Assembly (NCBI RefSeq): GCF_006376685.1 | Contig: NZ_VEWL01000020.1 | Coordinates: forward strand, 1 to 57,893 | Length of the DNA: 57,893 nucleotides | Source: Ochrobactrum teleogrylli | Lineage (GTDB): Bacteria > Pseudomonadota > Alphaproteobacteria > Rhizobiales > Rhizobiaceae | Direction: 5' to 3' | Made by a program: the position numbers and the translations under genes | The notes under the pieces: model-generated | Database searches by the model: none | What the model saw: only the letters and a program-made list of their open reading frames with translations | Told to the model about the DNA's origin: nothing | In this document: piece after piece, positions 52,692 to 57,893 of the stretch | Position numbering within the stretch: the first letter of the stretch is position 1 | Layout of the letters: each line of letters opens with the position of its first letter

Positions 52692-53708
52692 TTATGTCGG
52701 CACGGGCGCGTCTTCTCGTAACAAGCCTTTTTGCTTGAGGTCGTTCCAGAACTCCGTTGGAATCGGATGGGCGAACCAGGCGAGATTTTGCTCCAGCTGT
52801 TCAAGCGTGCGCGTGCCCGCCATGAAGGAGGGGACGGCTGGATGGGCAACGACAAATTGAAGAGCTGCAGCGGCCAGCGGCACATCGTGCTCCCGGCAAA
52901 CAGCTTCGATCTTTGCCACTTTTTCCATGATTTCACGTGGTGCAGGGGCGTAGTTGTATTTGGCGCCTTCGCGTGCGCCCGTGGCAAGGATGCCGGAATT
53001 AAAGCCACCACCAACGACAACGGCAGCACCGCGTTCCTCACACAATGGCAGGAAAGTATCGAGCGCTTCCTGCTCCAGTAGCGTATAGCGGCCAGCCAGC
53101 AGGAAGCAGTCGAAATCATTACGCTTCAGCGCTTCGTGGCACACTTCCCATTCATTGACGCCAACGCCGATTGCCTTCACGAGTTTCTCGGAGCGAAGCC
53201 GTTCCAGTGCTCGCCAGGCGCCATCCATTGCCTGATTGAAAACCTCGGCCTGTTCGCTGCCGCGCGTGTACACATCAATATCGTGGATGAAGCACATATC
53301 CATTCGCTCCAGCCCCAGGCGTTGCAAACTGTCTTCGAACGCCCGTAGTGTGCCATCATAGGAATAATCGAAATGCATAGTGAATGGGGCTGCATTCGTC
53401 CACGGCGCAAAGTTGATTGTATTGCGTGGCGCGGGGCGTAAAAGTCGGCCCACCTTCGAGGCCATGACGAAATCATCACGTTTTTTCCAACGCAAGCTGT
53501 GGCCCGTACGCAGTTCTGCCAGACCATGGCCATACATTGGAGCTGTATCGAAGAAGCGTATGCCAGCATTCCACGCGCGAGAGAACATTGCTTCGGATGT
53601 CGCTTCATCAATCTCGCGGAAAATATTCCCCAGCGGTGCTGTTCCAAACCCGAATGCGGTGACCTCGAGGTCGGTTCTACCAAATTTACGTTTTTCGTCT
53701 GGCTGCAT
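52692..53708 (-). CDS. aldo/keto reductase (aldose 1-dehydrogenase / pyridoxal dehydrogenase-like)
   Basis: NAD(P)-dependent enzyme of 338 residues in the L-fucose dehydrogenase, D-threo-aldose 1-dehydrogenase and pyridoxal 4-dehydrogenase group. It starts KRKFGRTDLEVTAFGFGTAPLGN. The tetrad appears in RFFDTAPMYGHGLAE, a VMASKVGRLLRP lysine and DMCFIHDID, and VGVNEWEVCHEAL and FLLAGRYTLLEQ follow. Members oxidise aldoses to lactones. The start at 53708 has GGAGGAGTTT ahead; the frame extension to 53789 crosses operator copy C. It is divergent from the acyl-CoA dehydrogenase operon. Confidence 0.9.
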   Translation of the reverse strand: MQPDEKRKFGRTDLEVTAFGFGTAPLGNIFREIDEATSEAMFSRAWNAGIRFFDTAPMYGHGLAELRTGHSLRWKKRDDFVMASKVGRLLRPAPRNTINFAPWTNAAPFTMHFDYSYDGTLRAFEDSLQRLGLERMDMCFIHDIDVYTRGSEQAEVFNQAMDGAWRALERLRSEKLVKAIGVGVNEWEVCHEALKRNDFDCFLLAGRYTLLEQEALDTFLPLCEERGAAVVVGGGFNSGILATGAREGAKYNYAPAPREIMEKVAKIEAVCREHDVPLAAAALQFVVAHPAVPSFMAGTRTLEQLEQNLAWFAHPIPTEFWNDLKQKGLLREDAPVPT

Positions 53709-53723
53709 GAAACTCCTCCATAA

Positions 53724-53739
53724 GTAACCAATTGGTGCA
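53724..53739. promoter_or_regulatory. operator-like motif, copy C
   Basis: GTAACCAATTGGTGCA, containing the perfect palindrome ACCAATTGGT (53727-53736). It lies 15 bases upstream of the aldo/keto reductase start codon, where a bound repressor would block transcription. It shares GTAACC and GTGC with copy A. Confidence 0.55.
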
Positions 53740-53826
53740 TAATAATCACGAGGCAATTCGGGGCGCAAGCCGCTTCCTTCGGATCGCATCTTTTCCGTCT
53801 TGACCTTACAAGGAATAAGAATGTAT

Positions 53827-53842
53827 GTAACTAGATAGTTAC
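53827..53842. promoter_or_regulatory. operator-like motif, copy D
   Basis: GTAACTA and TAGTTAC form a perfect 7-2-7 inverted repeat. It ends 19 bases before the acyl-CoA dehydrogenase start and is the most symmetric of the four copies. Confidence 0.7.
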
Positions 53843-53861
53843 TTTATTGGAGGAGATGCCG

Positions 53862-55004
53862 ATGTTTCTCACGCAGACACAACAACAGGCACGCGATATG
53901 GCGCGGGCCTTTGCCGACGAAATGATACGTCCCGTGGCGGAAATGCTGGACAGAGAGGAGAGTTTCCCTGCGGACCTTTATGTCGAGATGGGTAAACTGG
54001 GCCTTTTTGGCATTGGCGTACCCGAAGAACTCGGTGGGCCAGGTTTTGACACGCTGACCTATGCCGTCGTTATGGAAGAACTGAGCAGGGGCTATGCGTC
54101 TGTCGCCGATCAGTGCGGCCTTATAGAGCTCATTTCCACTCTATTGGTGCGACATGGCACGAGCCACCAGCAGGCTATGTTGCCGGAGATTCTTTCGACG
54201 CAAGCAAAGGTAGCCTATTGTATAACCGAGCCCGAAGCAGGCACTGACGTTTCAGGCATTCGCACGACAGCGGAACGTGACGGCTCTGGCTGGCGGCTCA
54301 ATGGCGGCAAGATCTGGATCCACAACGCGCCTGTCGCAGATTACGGATTTGTGCTGGCGAGAACCGACAAGGAAGCTGGTAATCGGGGAATGTCCATTTT
54401 TATTGTGGACCTTCATGCCGCAGGTGTCGAAAAAGGTCCTAAAGAACACAAAATGGGTCAGCGTGCGAGTCAGGTCGGCGCTTTGACATTTACCGATGTC
54501 CGCCTGTCCCCCGATGCCATGCTTGGCGTTGAAGGTCGCGGGTTTCATATGATGATGTCCGTGCTCGACAAAGGCCGTGTCGGTATCGCATCGCTTGCGG
54601 TGGGTATCGCTCAAGCCGGTCTTGAAGCTGCGCTTGATTATGCAGGGACGCGCAAGCAATTCGGCAAGCAGATCGCTGAATTCCAGGGTGTGCAATGGCT
54701 GCTGGCCGATATGGCAAAAGATATTGAAGCTGCACGGCTTCTGGTTCAATCGGCGGCATCAAAAATCGACAGCGGGGGTGATGCGACCAAAGCCTGCTCG
54801 ATTGCCAAATGCTTTGCTGGCGATATGGCTGTTCAGCGCACCGCAGACGCTGTTCAGGTTTTCGGAGGCTCAGGTTATATCCGCGGTTTTGAAGTCGAGC
54901 GGCTTTATCGCGACGCCAAAATTACACAGATCTATGAAGGCACGAACCAGATACAGCGCATGATCATCGCGCGAGAACTCCTGAAAAAAGGAGCCAGGGC
55001 GTGA
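53862..55004 (+). CDS. acyl-CoA dehydrogenase
   Basis: FAD enzyme of 380 residues that forms a double bond in an acyl-CoA and hands electrons to ETF. It has AYCITEPEAGTDVSGIRTTAERDG with WRLNGGKIWIHNA, RKQFGKQIAEFQGVQWLLADM, and the C-terminal QIYEGTNQIQRMIIARELL with the catalytic glutamate. ATG 53862 has GGAGGAG seven bases upstream; the alternative ATG at 53856 is too close to it. It is the first gene of a plus-strand operon controlled behind copy D. The overlap with the SDR gene is four bases (GTGA). The ETF gene at the window end fits as electron acceptor. Confidence 0.94.
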   Translation: MFLTQTQQQARDMARAFADEMIRPVAEMLDREESFPADLYVEMGKLGLFGIGVPEELGGPGFDTLTYAVVMEELSRGYASVADQCGLIELISTLLVRHGTSHQQAMLPEILSTQAKVAYCITEPEAGTDVSGIRTTAERDGSGWRLNGGKIWIHNAPVADYGFVLARTDKEAGNRGMSIFIVDLHAAGVEKGPKEHKMGQRASQVGALTFTDVRLSPDAMLGVEGRGFHMMMSVLDKGRVGIASLAVGIAQAGLEAALDYAGTRKQFGKQIAEFQGVQWLLADMAKDIEAARLLVQSAASKIDSGGDATKACSIAKCFAGDMAVQRTADAVQVFGGSGYIRGFEVERLYRDAKITQIYEGTNQIQRMIIARELLKKGARA

Positions 55005-55780
55005 ACGCACACAACAACCATCGGGTTGCGCTGGTGACCGGATCATCGCGTGGCATTGGGCTTGCCGCGGCGCAGGCTTTGGCCAAGGAAGGTTTCGCTG
55101 TCGCAGTCAACGGCCCGTCAGACGATGCGGAATTGGCTGCGGCGGTGGAAAAAATTGCATCTTTGGGCGCTCAAGTCACGGCTGCCCCATTCGACGTCAC
55201 TGATATTGCCGGATATGAAACTGCGCTTGATCAGATTGAAGCGAAACTGGGACCGCTTACCACGCTTGTCAATAATGCGGGCGTCGGCGTTTTGAAACGC
55301 GGCGACATGCTGGACGTCTCAGAAGAAAGTTGGGACCGCTGCTTTGCCGTTAACTCGAAAGCTGTGTTTTTTTTAAGTCAGGCCTTTGCGCGACGCCTTC
55401 TTGAACGGCAGCGGTCGGCAAGCTTCCACTCGATTATCAATGTCACGTCTTCAAACGCGGTGGCTGTAGCTGTCCAACGCTCGGAATACTGCGCTTCAAA
55501 AGCCGCCGCCGCTATGATTTCCAAGGCGCTGGCAGTGCGCCTGGGACAAGACGAAATAGCCGTCTACGACGTGCAGCCGGGATTGATTGCAACAGAGATG
55601 ACAACTCCGGTTATTGAATCCTATCGCACGCGCGCCGAGCAGGGCCTCACCTTGTTTCCGCGCGTCGGAGACCCGCAGGAGATCGGTACCCTCGTAGCTT
55701 CCTTAGCTTCTGGGCGGCTTCCTTATACAACTGGCATGACGATTCCTGCTGACGCGGGCATGCTCGTACCACGCTATTGA
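55001..55780 (+). CDS. short-chain dehydrogenase/reductase (3-oxoacyl-reductase-like)
   Basis: SDR of 259 residues. Cofactor motif VTGSSRGIGLAAAQAL, NNAGVG, the catalytic serine in INVTSSNA and the YxxxK pair in SEYCASKAAAAMIS are intact; the C-terminus is TTGMTIPADAGMLVPRY. It starts with GTG at 55001, overlapping the acyl-CoA dehydrogenase stop. It may oxidise the hydroxyacyl-CoA made by the enoyl-CoA hydratase, or a sugar hydroxyl. Nine bases separate it from the DUF993 gene. Confidence 0.92.
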   Translation: MNAHNNHRVALVTGSSRGIGLAAAQALAKEGFAVAVNGPSDDAELAAAVEKIASLGAQVTAAPFDVTDIAGYETALDQIEAKLGPLTTLVNNAGVGVLKRGDMLDVSEESWDRCFAVNSKAVFFLSQAFARRLLERQRSASFHSIINVTSSNAVAVAVQRSEYCASKAAAAMISKALAVRLGQDEIAVYDVQPGLIATEMTTPVIESYRTRAEQGLTLFPRVGDPQEIGTLVASLASGRLPYTTGMTIPADAGMLVPRY

Positions 55781-55789
55781 GGTTACACC

Positions 55790-56938
55790 ATGAAGATTGC
55801 ACTTCCCGACGCAAGCGGTCGGCTCTCGGACTATCATATGAGTGGCAAGACGATTGCGTCCGCGAAACTTGGATCAAATCCCGCACGTATTATCTATTCC
55901 GCTGCTCATGTCGTGGCTGATCCATTCACGGCCAGCGATCCTTCCGGACGCGCTGCGATCGACTGGAGCAAGACGATGGAATTCCGCCATTATCTTGCTG
56001 GCCTGGGACTTGGAATAGCGGAAGCTATGGACACGGCGCAGCGGGGCATGGGGCTCGACTGGCCGGGAGCACTTGAACTCATACGCCGCACACGTGAGGA
56101 GCTTCCTGATGCGCTGGTCGCTAATGGTTGTGGGACGGATCATCTCGATCCTTCAAAAGTTACAAGTCTGGATGAGGTGCGGCGGGCATATCTGGAGCAG
56201 GTTGAAGCCGTCCAGAAGATTGGCGGGCGCATTATCCTTATGGCATCTCGCGCTTTGGCGCGTGTCGCGAGTGGACCGGATGACTATATCAAAATTTATT
56301 CCGAAGTGCTTTCGGCATGTGACAATCTGGTAATACTGCATTGGCTTGGCGATATGTTCGACCCGCAGCTTGCGGGCTATTGGGGGGCTTCATCCTTCGA
56401 GCCGGCAATGCAAACGGCTCTCACCATCATCGAGAACAATAGCCAGAAGATAGATGGCATCAAAATATCGCTGCTGGATAAGCAAAAGGAAATTCAAATG
56501 CGCCGCCTGTTACCGGCTGGCGTGAAGATGTTTACGGGAGACGATTTCAACTATCCCGAACTGATCGAAGGCGACAGTGAAGGATTCTCGCATGCCCTCC
56601 TGGGTATATTCGATCCCCTTGCACCTGCGGCAGCCTATGCTGTCGAACAACTGACGAATGGAGACAAGGCGGGCTTCCGTGCGACATTGGACCCAACGGT
56701 GCCGCTTGCAAGGCTGATTTTCCGTGCGCCAACCCAATACTATAAAACAGGCGTAGTTTTCATTGCTTGGTTGAACGGCTTTCAAGATCACTTTGTGATG
56801 TTGAACGGCGCACAGGCTATGCGTCCACTTCCTTATTTTGTCGAACTTTTCCGGCTTGCTGACCAATGTGGTCTGTTGCGCCATCCCGAGCGTGCAGCAG
56901 ACCGCATGAAAAAGCTGCTGGCGCTTTATGGAGCCTGA
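55790..56938 (+). CDS. DUF993 protein (dihydrodipicolinate synthase-like TIM barrel)
   Basis: Protein of 382 residues from the DUF993 group, related to the class I aldolases of the dihydrodipicolinate synthase family. No reaction is established for it. Visible segments are ANGCGTDHLDPSKVTSLDEV, GGRIILMASRALA, LVILHWLGDMFDPQLAGYWG and DGIKISLLDKQKEIQMRRLL; in that segment the lysine of IKIS or LLDK could be the Schiff-base residue. DUF993 genes commonly neighbour sugar isomerase-like and sugar-transport genes, as here. The stop overlaps the next start (TGATG). A retro-aldol cut of an oxidised sugar derivative is the most likely role. Confidence 0.87.
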   Translation: MKIALPDASGRLSDYHMSGKTIASAKLGSNPARIIYSAAHVVADPFTASDPSGRAAIDWSKTMEFRHYLAGLGLGIAEAMDTAQRGMGLDWPGALELIRRTREELPDALVANGCGTDHLDPSKVTSLDEVRRAYLEQVEAVQKIGGRIILMASRALARVASGPDDYIKIYSEVLSACDNLVILHWLGDMFDPQLAGYWGASSFEPAMQTALTIIENNSQKIDGIKISLLDKQKEIQMRRLLPAGVKMFTGDDFNYPELIEGDSEGFSHALLGIFDPLAPAAAYAVEQLTNGDKAGFRATLDPTVPLARLIFRAPTQYYKTGVVFIAWLNGFQDHFVMLNGAQAMRPLPYFVELFRLADQCGLLRHPERAADRMKKLLALYGA

Positions 56939-57798
56939 TGATGCGTGATTTCTCGCAGGATCACTCAGCACTTGCGCTCAACACTGCCAGTCTGGGCCAC
57001 AATCTCGACGGCCATGGCGCCGGTTGGTCCCCCGAGCGGCTTATTGATGCCTGTGCGGCGCGCGGTTTCGGTTCGATCGTGTTCTGGCGGCGTGAAATCG
57101 GCAGGCGCGCGGTGGAGATCGGTGAACGAACGCGGGCGGCGGGCCTTTCGGTTGCCGGGCTGTGCCGTACGCCATTTCTTGTCGGGGCTGATGCGGTCAA
57201 TCGGGATGTTGTGATTGATGGTGCAAAGGCATCAATCGATATGGCCGCCGAACTCGGCGCGGCTGTGTTGACCATTGTCGTCGGTGGAGTACACCCAGCT
57301 TCGAAAGGTCCGGCGGAAAGTCTGAAGATTATTGCGGACCGCCTTGGTGACATCGTGCTTTATGCAGCCGAACGCAATGTTAGGTTGGCGCTCGAGCCTC
57401 TTAATCCCGTATATGCCGGTAATCGTTCCTGCTTGACCACCCTTCGCGATGCCGTTGACATTTGCGAGGCGCTTGCCGAGCCCAATCTTGGTATTGCAGT
57501 CGATGTTTATCATGTCTGGTGGGATACTGACCTTCCGGCTCAGTTGAAGCGAGCTGGCAAGGAGCGCATCTTGGGATACCACCTTTGTGACTGGCTCGCG
57601 GATACCAGCGATGTGCTGCTTGATCGCGGCATGATGGGCGATGGCGTCGCCGATCTGAGGTTCATTCGAGAAAACATTGAAAATGCCGGTTACGACGGAC
57701 CTTGCGAAGTCGAAGTCTTCTCGGTCGATAATTGGTGGAAGCGGGATCCGGGCGAAGTCCTCGATGTTATGGTTGAGCGGTTCCGCACAGTTTGCTGA
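56938..57798 (+). CDS. sugar phosphate isomerase/epimerase-like TIM-barrel protein
   Basis: Xylose-isomerase-like (AP endonuclease 2 superfamily) protein of 286 residues. Metal-binding residues are seen in VRLALEPLNPVYAG (Glu), LGIAVDVYHVWWDTDL (Asp and His), YHLCDW and CEVEVFS (Glu). The start ATG at 56938 overlaps the DUF993 stop; the next codon (56941) is also ATG. Members isomerise or epimerise keto sugars, or cleave or dehydrate sugar derivatives. It precedes etfB by 19 bases. Confidence 0.88.
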   Translation: MMRDFSQDHSALALNTASLGHNLDGHGAGWSPERLIDACAARGFGSIVFWRREIGRRAVEIGERTRAAGLSVAGLCRTPFLVGADAVNRDVVIDGAKASIDMAAELGAAVLTIVVGGVHPASKGPAESLKIIADRLGDIVLYAAERNVRLALEPLNPVYAGNRSCLTTLRDAVDICEALAEPNLGIAVDVYHVWWDTDLPAQLKRAGKERILGYHLCDWLADTSDVLLDRGMMGDGVADLRFIRENIENAGYDGPCEVEVFSVDNWWKRDPGEVLDVMVERFRTVC

Positions 57799-57817
57799 AG
57801 CTCTATTGGAGAAACTG

Positions 57818-57893
57818 ATGAAAGTCCTTGTCGCAGTAAAACGGGTTGTCGATTACAACGTAAAGATCCGTGTGAAGGGAGACGGTTCGGGCG
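57818..57893 (+). CDS. etfB: electron transfer flavoprotein beta subunit (5' fragment)
   Basis: Only 25 codons lie in the window, reading MKVLVAVKRVVDYNVKIRVK, the standard start of EtfB. TTGGAGAAAC stands before the ATG. It is in the operon of the acyl-CoA dehydrogenase, for which ETF would be the electron acceptor; an etfA gene probably follows outside the window. Housekeeping etfBA is an alternative origin. Confidence 0.88.
   Translation, partial: MKVLVAVKRVVDYNVKIRVKGDGSG

Overview
The window looks like part of a secondary chromosome or accessory replicon of an alphaproteobacterium of the Rhizobiales, most likely the Ochrobactrum/Brucella group. This rests on the style of the proteins, the medium-high GC, the density of solute transporters, and a gamma-glutamyltransferase and TAXI-TRAP genes of rhizobial type. 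That placement is inference from protein style, not from a marker gene. No rRNA, tRNA, CRISPR array or replication origin was recognised.

Layout. (1) 1-4564: two divergent TAXI-type TRAP solute receptors (the first cut by the window edge) and one fused TRAP permease. (2) 4794-13259, minus strand: a tightly packed operon read as biotin carrier protein, biotin carboxylase, carboxyltransferase, HAD phosphatase, acetoacetate-CoA ligase, amidohydrolase and Tm-1-like protein. An IclR and a TetR regulator follow upstream. (3) 15095-18564, plus: an acetoacetate-decarboxylase-like protein and a polar-amino-acid-type ABC importer, behind a palindromic operator. (4) 18690-27967: HpcH/HpaI aldolase and a GntR/FCD regulator (minus), divergent from a complete oligopeptide-type ABC importer, an FMN alpha-hydroxyacid dehydrogenase and a 5'-truncated thioesterase. 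(5) 28149-32641: a HlyD-type membrane-fusion protein with a small membrane partner, and an MscS-family channel. (6) 32738-36015: three nested insertion sequences. An IS701-type transposase is cut by an IS5/IS427-type remnant, which is itself split by an IS1111-type (IS110 family) element. (7) 36012-37751: ggt. (8) 38348-57893: a large catabolic island with a TetR regulator, a ribose-type ABC importer, several dehydrogenases, a CoA-transferase, enoyl-CoA hydratase, glycerate 2-kinase, acyl-CoA dehydrogenase, SDR, DUF993 aldolase-like protein, a sugar isomerase-like protein and the start of etfB.

How the genes work together. In region 2 the carboxylase has the architecture of pyruvate or oxaloacetate carboxyltransferases. 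However, the arginine that holds the substrate carboxylate in that family is replaced by threonine, and a beta-keto-acid-CoA ligase is encoded in the same operon. I infer a biotin-dependent carboxylation of a ketone-like acceptor followed by CoA activation. In region 8 a sugar or polyol seems to be imported, oxidised to an acid, loaded onto CoA and beta-oxidised, with ETF taking the electrons and glycerate kinase or aldolases recovering fragments. Four intergenic regions in this island share a 16-bp operator-like palindrome, which suggests one regulon, probably under the local TetR protein. In the IS1111-type element, the non-coding segment after the transposase contains copies of both element/target junction sequences. 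This is what an encoded bridge (seek) RNA would be expected to show.
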